NCBI RefSeq assembly: GCF_035222275.1
Contig: NC_085886.1
Location: forward strand, 3,906,001 to 3,970,000
DNA length: 64,000 bases
Reading direction: 5' to 3'
Source: Podospora bellae-mahoneyi
Taxonomy: Eukaryota > Ascomycota > Sordariomycetes > Sordariales > Podosporaceae
This document shows, piece by piece, positions 9,263-19,185 of the stretch (its first letter is position 1; every line of letters begins with the position of its first letter). Both the position numbers and the translations under genes were made by a program. The notes under the pieces were generated by a model. That model was not told where the DNA came from and did no database searches. It saw only the letters and a list, made by a program, of their open reading frames with translations.

Positions 9263-10964
9263 TTATTCCCGTAACTGGTAGGTAACCTTTCGAGGCGATA
9301 AGACGGGACCTACTGGCGTCTTTCTGTCAATCCACTCCGGATCCAGCATCCACATGAACGCCCCCAGTAGCTTGCACAGTGTGACCCTCATCTGCAACAG
9401 AGCAAACTTCTCCCCGAGACAGGCTCTGCGGCCCCCATGGAAAGAAATAAACTCTGCTTTAGATTTGCGTAACCGGAGCTGCTTCTGGATGGATGTTACA
9501 TCACCGCCCCAACGAGAAGGATCAAACTGGTCTGCTGTCGGTCCCCAAGCTTCCGGGTCCCGGTTTGTCGAGTAGCAGTTGTATCCGACGTATGTGCCGC
9601 TGGGGATTACAATGGAAGCGTGGCCAAGGAGCGTGTCCTGGGAGGTGCGCCGATTGATGAGCTGGCCGATGGGAGGAAAGAGACGCAGACTCTCGAGAAT
9701 AACAGCAGTCAGGAGCGGGAGGTTGGCCAGCATTTCAATGTTTTGAGCTAGCGCGGGGATTGAAAGTCCTGTAGACACGAGTTCTTCATAAAGTCTGGCT
9801 TGAATTTCCTAAACAGCTCGTCAGCTTTGTTTACATTCGGACCAACACAGTGCACCTACAGGATGCTTGGCTAGCAAGTAAAGAGTGGATATCAGGCACA
9901 GTTGGGGATTTTCCTGGCCAGCTACAAAGAGAACTGTCAAGTTGTCATGCATCTGTTTTTCATCCCACTCACCGGACTGGTGAGCATCTAGCAGCCGGCG
10001 GCCCAATCCATCTTTGGGCCAGGGCGCTGACGATTTTGCGGAGGAGGGATCGTGGCTTTCGATCAAAGCATCCCTGAGGGCGCCTCGAAACTTGTCCACA
10101 GTTTTCCTGGCACGTAACCGACTTGGAAAAGAAAACTGGTCCAAAATGGGAAAGTTCATAAAGATGGGCTTGAAAATCTCACGCTTGACTGCCGATTGCA
10201 GAATGTTGATGGGTGCGTTGTCCGAGAGAGCCTAGTAGCACCGAGTGTTAATCTCACGTGTGGTCTTTTTTCCAGCGTTTTGTGAAAGGACGTAAGAATG
10301 TACTTGCATCAAAGTTGGTCTGCAAAATGACCTCAGAGCAGTTGGCCACGGAATACCGCTGAAGCAACCCTTGAACAGCAACGCCACGGCCTCTTCCACC
10401 GCGCGACTGGGCATCTTTCACGAGCATGCACAGTTTGTCGGCATTCAAGACGATCTTGTCCACCTCGAAATTGTTTCGTTGCAGCCCTGGCCGGATGACA
10501 GACTGGTATTTCTTCCAGACTTGACCATGGCTAGAGATGATGTTGTCGCCTAAGGTGGTACCCTGTGTCAGCTATTTTGCCCGTATTCATTGAAGAGAAG
10601 CAAACAATAATTAGGTACCAAGAAACTGTGCCAAAACACTATGAGGGATCTTTTTTTGATTTCCGCTCTTTTCGTACAGGTCTTCGTCCTTGAAGATCTC
10701 GGCGATGTAAGAGGGCTTGTGCACCAAAATATTCCATTGAGCCGCAAAGAAGAACTTGACAGCGCCGTGAGTGCGAAGTGGCTTGTCGATATATTGACGA
10801 AAAATGTCGGACTGGTCGACATCCTTGAAAAAGGGAATGAGGGCTACCCAAAAGGGGATGGTAGGGATGTTTTCGGGGTATCTTGGTGGTAGCAAGAAGA
10901 TATAGTAGACTAGAAAAATAGCGATGGCTGCGAGAAGCAGTAGCTCTGCAATGAATCCCAACAT
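9263..10964 (-). CDS. CYP56/DIT2-like cytochrome P450
   Basis: Four exons (10964-10619, 10549-10308, 10231-9860, 9808-9263) join to 501 residues with phases intact. A TM anchor covers residues 1-25. The I-helix motif AGQEN (300-304) carries Glu-Asn where many P450s have Asp/Glu-Thr-Thr; I recall yeast Dit2 as similar here. ExxR is ESLR (359-362). The heme loop is FHGGRRACLG (443-452), with Cys450 as thiolate ligand. Yeast Dit2 cross-links formyl-tyrosine; here the enzyme probably acts on the product of the adjacent synthase. Introns are 69, 76 and 51 nt. The second keeps frame only with a GC donor (GCAAGT). A TTATATC box lies about 65 bp upstream on the coding strand. It diverges from the exporter gene. 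Confidence 0.9.
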
Positions 10965-11640
10965 TGTTGTGGTCTGCTATGCGATCTAGAAGATGAGACT
11001 CACAGCTGCTTGCAGTTCAACCTTTCGGGATATAAGGCATAACCTAGATGATCGTCGCGCTCAAAATAGCAGGTAGGCGATGAATATTCATGTATGGGCA
11101 CTGTATTGGTCGCAGATAGGTCGCATTTCGCTGCTGCGCACGTGTGACCCAATGCAATGGTAGAGAGGTGCAGCGGCAGGGGGGCTAGGTTAGCGCTAAC
11201 GTGCAGCGAGGCTGGAGGGATGGAATGGGGGTGAGGCGCTGTATTACTCGGGACCCCAGCTGCACCTCAGCATGATGTGAAGCCGTATGTTTTTGAAGAG
11301 GTCGAGATGGATTGCTGCTGTGTCCCGTAGGCTGCGGCAGGTGCTGCGCCCTCACACCCCGGGCTATGGAGGTGCTGGAGTATGAGGTCGGAGGCCCGGG
11401 CGGCCGGCCGGCTGTCCGCTGTGAGTAGGTTGTTGTCTTTAGGTAGCGCTTCTCTCGGTGTGACCAGCCCGGAACTCCTTGAACTGAACCCAGCTTAACC
11501 CTCTCCCTTTTTCTATTTTTTATAAAATAAAAAAAAGTAGAAGAAAATGGAATACCTGTTCTATTCCATTTTGCTTCTCAGTTCACAATACCTGTTCATC
11601 CCCTATTGGCCTTGTCAATTTGCTGTGGCATGCCTGCAGA
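10965..11640. promoter_or_regulatory. Shared divergent promoter of P450 and exporter
   Basis: A 676-bp intergenic region sits between the divergent P450 and MFS genes. It contains a CG-rich stretch with overlapping CGGCCGGCCGG around 11400. Close to the exporter start it has a TATAAAATAA box (11521) and an imperfect inverted repeat (11539-11578). The word AATACCTGTTC occurs twice (11551 and 11587). The arrangement would allow co-regulation of the two genes. Confidence 0.55.
11539..11578. repeat. Inverted repeat upstream of exporter gene
   Basis: The arms AAAATGGAATA (11544-11554) and TATTCCATTTT (11562-11572) are perfectly complementary around a 7-nt loop. The match extends five bases further on each side (AGAAG and CTTCT) if one bulged G is allowed. 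It lies 60-100 bp before the start codon, so it could be a protein-binding palindrome or an mRNA leader hairpin. Confidence 0.7.
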
Positions 11641-13704
11641 ATGGCAAGGTTTGAGCTCACCGTCCAGATAGGACGCTCTCGACAATCTTGTCCGCACAAA
11701 GCATCTTCCTCTCAGTCCCGATCAAGATCAAGATCACGCACCCGCCATAGTCGCCCCCATTCTCCCGAAGACAGAATCCCTCTAGTTGAACGTGTTCCCC
11801 CTCCTGCTCGTGATGATGACCCGGCCTCGATATCCCTGCCTCCTTCCCCGACAGACAATACTCCCGAGAAAACATCTTTACCTTTAGGTCCCCGATCCTC
11901 CCATCAAGGCCTTCCCACGTCCAATAATGAGTCTTTACCGAATGGCCCGCCACCAGCAGACGAGCCGCCGGGCCTGAATCCGAGTCCGAAGCAGGATGGG
12001 TCTGGGTCTTATACCGATTTCTCCCCTCTCCGTCGAAAGTTCATCTTGTCTGTTATAACGATTGCTGGATTCTTCGGGCCATTGGCGGGAGGTATATATC
12101 TTCCTGCCTTGCCGGTGCTGGAAAAAGAGTTCAATGTTAGCCCAACCGCCATCAATGTGACGGTTTCAGTGTTCATGATGACTTTTGCGCTCGGTGTAAG
12201 CCTTTACCCTCCCCAATCCCATCAACAGACAACAAAGATGCTGATATCGTCTACAGCCGCTATTCTGGTCCACTTTTGCAGATTGGAAGGGTCGCCGTCC
12301 ATTGTACTTGATAAGCCTTGCCATTTACATCTTGGCGAACGTGCTTCTTGCTGTAGTACCAGCAAACTACGGAGCACTGGTGTTTTTGAGGGTCGTGCAG
12401 GCGTTTGGCAGTGCTAGTGTTGTTAGCATGGGGGCAGGGACAGTTGCTGACGTGGGTAGATATATTCGCCTTTCTCGTTGCCAACTTGCTAACGTCAGTC
12501 CATCCCAGATCACGGAGCCGAAGAAGCGAGCATTCGCAATGAGCATTTTTCTCATGGGCCCTCAATGCGGTCCTGTCCTGGGTCCCGTGTTGGGTGGTGC
12601 ATTGGCAGAGGCGAACTGGAGATGGATTTTCGGATTTCTTGGTGTGTTCTTCCCTGCATGTTGTGCGTCCGCCGACTAACGAGGTGCCAAAGCGATTTCT
12701 AGCGGCATACTTTGGCTTGTGATTCTCTCTTCTCTCCCTGAGACTCTTCGTGCCCGTGTGGGTGGAGGCCGTATCTACACAGAACGGCCCATCTTCTTTT
12801 GGCCCCCTTCCATGTCTTCACCTCTCGCGCCGAGCTGGGAAAGGGGTCCTCCACCGCCCATCCCAACCCTCAAAGGGTATTGGAACCTGTTCGTTTACCC
12901 TCCCATCGGTATCGTCAGCTTCAACACTGCTATGCTTTACTCTACCTACTTCGCCATTGCCGTACAACTTCCGACCGAGCTGAGTCAGCGATACAAATGG
13001 GGCCCATCGGGAATCGGCGCTGGCTTTCTGGCGGTAGGAATTGCTATGATTGTGGGGAGTTTGCTTGGTGGTAGAGCCTCGGACTGGAGAAGGGCCAGGG
13101 CAGCTGAGCAACTGCCAAAGGACACCAAGATTGATCCAGAGTTTAGACTTGTGGACCAGATCTGGGGCGTGTTGATTTGTGTGTTGGGGACTCTGCTGTA
13201 TGGATGGATGGTGAATGGTAGCAAACATCCAGCAGCAGTTTTGTTTGCCACATTTTTGAGTATGTACTCCTGTCAGATAACTTCCGCCGCAACGGGAAAC
13301 TAACCAGCGGTATTTAACAGCCGGATTTGGGATGAATTGGGTCTTTGTCACCACTACAGCATTCTTGACCGAATGTGTTGCTCAACAGGCGGCAGGAGCG
13401 TTTGCGCTGGGAAACTTGCTGAGAAACCCCGGGGCTGCCATTGTGTCTGTGATAACACCAACACTGGTGGCCAAGATGGGGAGTGGATGGTGCTTTACGG
13501 GACTGGCGGTCTTGGATCTGCTCCTGGTTGGAACTGCGGTTATTGGTACGTGCAACTTTTTGGGTAGCAGAGCTCTGGCTTGAATGGAGAACTAATATTG
13601 TTTCTGTAGTTCTCAGACTAAAATGCCCTGGCTGGCGTGCGGATAGGGCGGCCAAGATGCAGCTGGCTGGCAAGAAAGCCGCAGGTCCGGCGGCAGTTCC
13701 TTAA
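11641..13704 (+). CDS. DTR1-like MFS exporter (DHA1 family)
   Basis: Six exons (11641-12195, 12257-12451, 12509-12641, 12693-13259, 13321-13545, 13610-13704) give 589 residues. An RS- and Pro-rich cytosolic leader of about 130 residues comes before the first membrane segment (ILSVITIAGFFGPLAGGIYL). DHA1 motifs are visible: the loop ADWKGRRPLY after TM2, and GAGTVADITEPKKRAFAMS with MGPQCGPVLGPVLGG in the TM4-TM5 region (motif C-like). Yeast Dtr1 exports bisformyl dityrosine to the spore surface; a drug-proton antiporter exporting the cluster product is the natural inference here. The first ATG is 11641; upstream in-frame sequence has only near-cognate codons. Introns are 51-64 nt with CTAAC/CTAAT-like branch sites. 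Confidence 0.88.
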
Positions 13705-15364
13705 GAACGGTCTTTGGCAAGTGGAAAAATATCGGGGCATAAAAAGATAACCCACACGCTTGTCGACGACGATCTTTCACAGCCTTGCAACTATCTTTGG
13801 AAGTCTCTCAAGAAATTTAAAAGCCTGATGATTATCTTTCAGGGCTTTCTTCCCCAATCAAAGCCTCTATTTTACTGTCCCCACAGCGTGGTTTGGGCAA
13901 GCGCACCAGGCTTTGGTTGGGAGATGAAAGATGGCCGAGGAGAGCTGAATGGTCCGATGGACCGGCCATATAATCATTGCTTGGGCTGATGGGCGTTGAA
14001 TAAGATTAGACAAAATAACTCCTTGCGCATTCTTCATCACTAATGTGACCATCCATGGGTGGATCTTTCACCACCCCATCTCACTGCATGCTGGATGCTG
14101 ATCGGTGACAGGCTTCCCACGAGGCTAGAGTGGGTGAGTGGCTACTCAAGGCCTGACTGTCGCATGGCCATCTGAATCCAGAGCGGCGGGATCAACGCAA
14201 ACGCACATTGACGATCGTAGCACGGTAGTCGGTAGAGCGAGTGTGACAGAAGGCGGAGAAGTTGTCTCCCACGACCACGATCGATATTGCTCGATACTCC
14301 ACCCCCACAACTAAAGATATGACCACCTCATCAACGACCCCAGTGGCATCGGCAACGGAGATGTTGCTTGCGCTCGAGTTCTGACAACTCAGCCCTGCAG
14401 CCGAAAACGAAAAAGGAGGGGGCGTGTGCAGAAGAAACAGGTGACCAAGGGGGGTTATCAGATCGCTTGGTCTTTGACAGAGAATGTGGACACACCGCGG
14501 CATTTTGACCAGTTCGGCAAAGGTGTTTAGCCCGTCTGGCTCTTTTCGCTGTTCTTTAGGTAACAGAAGACGCGAGATCTGTCTTTGCAAGCGATTTCGG
14601 CTTCGACGGTGGTTAAGTCGTTGTGGGGACATTGGTTGTTCCAGCCAATGGCGAGCACCAACCCGATCTGATAACTTTATTTTGTTCTCCACCAAGGACA
14701 CCGCGGTGGGTCCTGTTCCACTGCGCCTTGAAAAAAACGACTGAGTGGGAAAAACCATCACACGACGTCAAGTGGCCACCCATAATGAAACCCCTCCTCC
14801 AGCTGAACATTTCTCCATGGACTCGATAATCTTCAGGTGTTCATTGTTGGCAACAGCGCGCATGTACCTAGCATGAGACTGGAGGGGAAACGACCCTTCG
14901 ATCTCTCTCATTTGTATCAGTAGGCTGGAGGATGGCGGTAGTCAACAACCGACACAAGGATGCAAAGCATCCACCAGCGGAAACAGAGCCAAAATTGGCG
15001 CATGGCCTGTCCCTCTGCATGGTCCTCTCAACTCCCCAGGCTTGTCTAGACCAGGACCATGATGGACGGGAACAGTGATGCCACACGTGGCTAATCGATA
15101 GTCTGAATGTCGCCGTTGCGTCGCTGCCACCCCAAAGAGCCTGCAACTGAATTTGGACCTTCTCCAGGGTAACCCTGATGGCGGGACAGTCCAGTCCCCT
15201 TCATATTTTTGTTGGTTCGCTTCCGATCTAACGCTTGGCGTCCCTACATATAACAGTGCTCTCATCCTGGATTCTGTCATCGGGTCTCTTGCTCGTTCCG
15301 GTTGAAGCATACCTTTTCCAAACCACCCAAGCCAGCTCCCCCAAACCCCCAGAAAACCGTCAAG
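13705..15364. other. Intergenic, no supported gene
   Basis: A 189-codon minus-strand frame (14192-14761) shows no recognisable domain and I do not support it. The last 100 bases before 15365 are C-rich and pyrimidine-rich, typical of a fungal 5' leader. Confidence 0.45.
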
Positions 15365-16167
15365 ATGGTCCACGTCGTCCTCCCCGCCCTCATTCCCGAC
15401 ATCAAGCGCGTGTATGATTCCTACTTTGCCGCCTTCCACCATGACCCCATGGGCGAGATCATGCTCAACATCCTCTTCCCCGGAGGCAATGTGAACTCAC
15501 CAGAGTTCCGTGAGGAACATGCCAAGGGCACCCTCGCTTGGTGGCATCATTCTGATTCCCAATACACCTACAAGTGCGTCGACACCGACAATGGCGATAT
15601 TGTCGGCATGGGTCTCATCGATGTGATTCTGCGCCGCCGCTCCGTGGAGGAGCGCGCCTTCCAAGGTGTTCCATGGCTCCAAGGCGAGGCCAAGGAGCGC
15701 GCTGAGAAGGTACTCAAGCCCCTTCACGACATGCGTGAGCAGCTTTTTGGCGACCAGCAATACATCTGTACGTCTTCCCACGGACCCATTTACGGGATAG
15801 AATTGCTAACACGAGATGCTCTTGACCAGATGCCCACGTCATCGGTGTCCTCCCCGAACACCAGGGTAAGCAGGCCGGTGCCGCGCTTGCTGGCTGGGGT
15901 CTCAGTTTCGTCGACTATACCAACCTGCCCATGTACTTTGAGGCCTCGCCCTCCTCGGTCGGCCTCTACGAGAAGCTGGGCTACGAGCGTCTCAAGGAGA
16001 CCATCGTTCACAAGGCCGAGACGCTCGGTACTGCCACTGATATCTCGGTGCCTCTCATGGTCAAGATGCCCAAGTCTGCCGGTGGCATGAGCTTTTATGA
16101 GTGGAAGGAGAAGGGCTACCCCAAGTTCAACGCTGCCACTCCGGTTTCCAAGAAGCAGAAGCTCTAA
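15365..16167 (+). CDS. GNAT-family N-acetyltransferase
   Basis: Two exons (15365-15767 and 15830-16167, 62-nt intron) encode 246 residues. The N-terminal half has the substrate-side helices (DIKRVYDSYFAAFHHDPMG). The acetyl-CoA site follows the intron as IGVLPEHQGKQAGAAL, carrying the GNAT motif A pattern Q/R-x-x-G-x-G/A at about 146-151. The later block YFEASPSSVGLYEKLGYERL is the conserved motif B (xSxxGxxLYExxGF). This layout is common in uncharacterised fungal GNATs that acetylate small molecules or toxic amines; the substrate cannot be read from sequence. The start CAAGATGGTC has A at -3. Upstream in-frame sequence to 15302 looks like leader. Confidence 0.88.
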
Positions 16168-16928
16168 AGGACAGGACCGGTTGGCTTTGTCATGAGTGGA
16201 GACGTAACAAATTGCTTCCTTTTGGGTTTCTGGGCGCGGGCTGGCATGGATTTATCAGGGCGTTTTGTTTTGGGTTGGGAAAACTGTGTATACAAACAGG
16301 TGTTTTGGTCCATGATATTTGGGGCGGGAAAATATCAGCTCATTGTATCCGTACCTGACTCTGTTGCCAAATTGATGTGTCGCCCTGGAATGCAGCCGAC
16401 GAAACGAGCATGTCCCGATACCGGCTGGCCGTCGGAGTGCGGATGGCAGGGACAACAGGGACGGCATCCCACGATCAAAACTTTTCTCCTCGGTTGCGGG
16501 CGGGTGGGCTGTGGGACCCCTATCGAGTGCCAAGTCAAATTATCAATCGGACCATGGAGATAATCTTGAGAGCCACCTCTGGGCCCCCACCATCCCAGCG
16601 GGGAAACGGAGAACAGCTCTCTGCAACGCAGCCATGGCACCATGCTGGAGAAAAAAGTGCGCAAAAAAGTGCGCTTTTCCACTCCCCTCGCCAGGGGTGT
16701 TTATCCAATACTGGTCGGCGGTTGTCTCCTGTTCCGTACCAGATTGCCGTGCTGTCTCCAGTTCTTTCCGACCCTTGCGGCCCATTTTGAGCATGGTGTA
16801 CCTGGAGGGGTTGCTTTTGTGTGTTTTTGACGGGACGGCAGTGAGCATATAGAATGACGTTCTCGGCACCACAGGGTCGCCGACATCCTGCTGGTGAGTG
16901 ACAGTGCCCAACCCAGACAGTTCCCGCC
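16168..16928. other. Intergenic, no supported gene
   Basis: This lies between two plus-strand genes. Short overlapping frames lack recognisable content. A small repeat (AAAAAAGTGCGC with a second AAGTGCGC, near 16651-16678) is the only structure I noticed. Confidence 0.45.
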
Positions 16929-18369
16929 ATGGCCGAAAAACCACCACAGAGGATGACGCTGCTCCAGCGGTTGCGAAAGGCCATCCTGTTCCTCAGGCTG
17001 GTGGGTTATGGTCTTCGCACATACTACAACTTCTTTTCCCGCAGTCTGTCGGCCAAGATTGCGAACCGGCTCGCAAAGTCGGACGCGTCCATCGGTCCAG
17101 ACGACGTCAAAAACATTGTCATCGTTGGAGCTGCCTTCTCGGGCCTCTACGCTGCGCGCCTCCTGGCGGGCGCCGTGCCCCGAGATGGCCGCTACCGCAT
17201 CGTCGTGATCGAGCCAAACAGCCACTTCAACTTCACCTGGGTCTTCCCTCGCTTCTGCGTCGTCGAAGGCCATGAGCACAAAGCCTTCATTCCCTACAGC
17301 CCCGACTTTTTTGACATGGGGCCCAAGGGGCTGGTGCAATGGGTACGTGACCGTGTGACCAGTCTCACAAGGGAGAACGTGCTCCTGCGGAGTGGCGAGG
17401 TGATCCCGTACGAGTATCTTATCATAGCCACCGGATCCAACGTCGCCGATGGTCTTCCGTCTCGTGCCGGCGTGGAAGACAAGGAGGAGGCGATTGAGCT
17501 GCTTAAAGCAATGCAGGAGCGCGTCAAGAATGCCAGCCACATTGTCGTCGCCGGAGGTGGCGCTGCGGGCGTCGAAACGGCCACGGATGCAAAGGACCGA
17601 TATCCGGGCAAGTCTGTCACCATTGTGCACTCTCGGCAGGCCTTGATGCACCGTTTCGGCAACGGACTGCAACAGGGTACCTCAGAAGCCATGGAAAGAC
17701 TGGGCGTCAACGTCATCCTCGGCGAGAAGGTGCTTCCACAGTCTGTAGACGGAAAGTTCATCACGCTGAGCTCGGGACGAAAGATTGAGTGTGACTGCTT
17801 CGTAGGTTTATTGTTAATACCACAAACCGAGATTCGATGCTGACAAGACACTGCTGATAGATCAATTGCACCGGACAAAAGCCCGCCTCCGGCATCGTCG
17901 CGAGCCTCGCGCCAAACACAATCACCCCGTCTGGTCACATTCGGGTCAAGCCCAACCTTCAAATCGACGACGATTCCCTTCCGAATGTATATGTCTGCGG
18001 TGACGTTGCCCAGGCCGAGGTGCGGAATCCCAACTCGCGAGTGGCGGCGCGCCAGGCCGAGATCTGCGCCGACAACGTGGTGCGGGCCGTTAAGGGCAAG
18101 AAGCCCAAATACGTCTTTACCGAGGGGTTTGGCGATGGCGTGATCAAGTTGACTTTGGGTTTGGTATGTCGCAGCCTCCAAGTGGCCGTAAAGTAAGAAT
18201 CACTGGCTAACACTGGGCAAAACAGGACCGGTCCATCACGCAGTATTTCGATGGCAAGTCGGAGCTTCTGTTCCCTGCCGTAGAACCCGATCTTGACCTC
18301 ATGTGCAAGGGAACGTGGGCTGCCATGGGAGCAAGGCCTTTTGAGGATACTGGGGTGTACTCTGAGTGA
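16929..18369 (+). CDS. AIF/FSP1-like FAD-dependent oxidoreductase
   Basis: Three exons (16929-17801, 17861-18163, 18226-18369) give 439 residues. An N-terminal hydrophobic/amphipathic helix (LLQRLRKAILFLRLVGYGLR) could anchor it to a membrane. The FAD site is NIVIVGAAFSGLYAARLL (about 62-79), a variant with GxAFSG in place of GxGxxG. The NAD(P)H site is IVVAGGGAAGVETA (about 205-218). The second FAD contact is NVYVCGDVAQ (333-342). This is the AMID/FSP1 branch of pyridine-nucleotide oxidoreductases, which in animals reduce quinones at lipid surfaces. Fungal homologues are often annotated as AIF-like; the electron acceptor here is unknown. Introns are 59 and 62 nt. Confidence 0.88.
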
Positions 18370-19185
18370 AGGCGATCGTCAAGGACATCAGGTTGCGGGA
18401 TGTGTTGTTCCACTGAGCATGGCGGAAAGTCGCAAGCCCGTGTGGTGATGATGGGCAATGTCCTGGCTTTGTGCTTCCGCAGCGAGCCAACTTCCGCAGC
18501 AAGCCAACAGTTCATCGATTGGCACGTCCAATGACAGGAGTCTTGGGCCAAGATGAACACCAGGACACGCCGCAAAGCCAGCCAGCAAACCAGGTCGCGT
18601 TCAGAGCCGGTGTCAGATACATCGGCGCTGCTACGCTGACGCGAGATGGGAAGAATTACGCGAGGTCGTCGAGCAGGGCATCGCTCTGAGCGCGGCGAGC
18701 TTGCATCTCGAAAGGCTGGCAGCTTTTTGCAGGCAGATAGATGAGTGGTCTGTGTCGAGTGTCCAAACATTAGCAAGGAGATGACACAAACATTTGGCTC
18801 GAAGCCTGCGGTGCCTGGGAGTGAAGCATCATGTCAAGTACCGCCGGTGGCGTTGGGAACGATCAGCCACGCTCTCAGGCACTGCGACAGTAACGGCAAG
18901 TAAATAAAGATTCAATAAATCGAGTTGACAGAGGCATTTCTAATGCTGATCATGTGTACAAGTGCAAATTGAAGAATGCTCAGATCCAGGTGGTGCCAGC
19001 TCCAGAGCTTGGAGCTTAGAGTGCCCCCACTTTTTTCTCCAACAGGTACCTTGACGGACACCGCTTGTACGACCCCACGCACCGACATGTCCAATCTTGT
19101 CACCTCCAATTCCATCCCAATGCAACAACAGACCATTACAGCAACCAACACCAGAGGTACGTCCCCCGTTTCCCATTTCCTGCCT
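18370..19185. other. Convergent intergenic stretch
   Basis: This lies between the 3' ends of the flavoprotein gene and the three-domain fusion gene. No supported gene; it presumably holds both 3' untranslated regions. Confidence 0.45.

Noticed and set aside
14192-14761. 189-codon minus-strand frame between the exporter and the acetyltransferase
   Set aside because: No recognisable motif, composition like intergenic DNA, no good splice partners seen.
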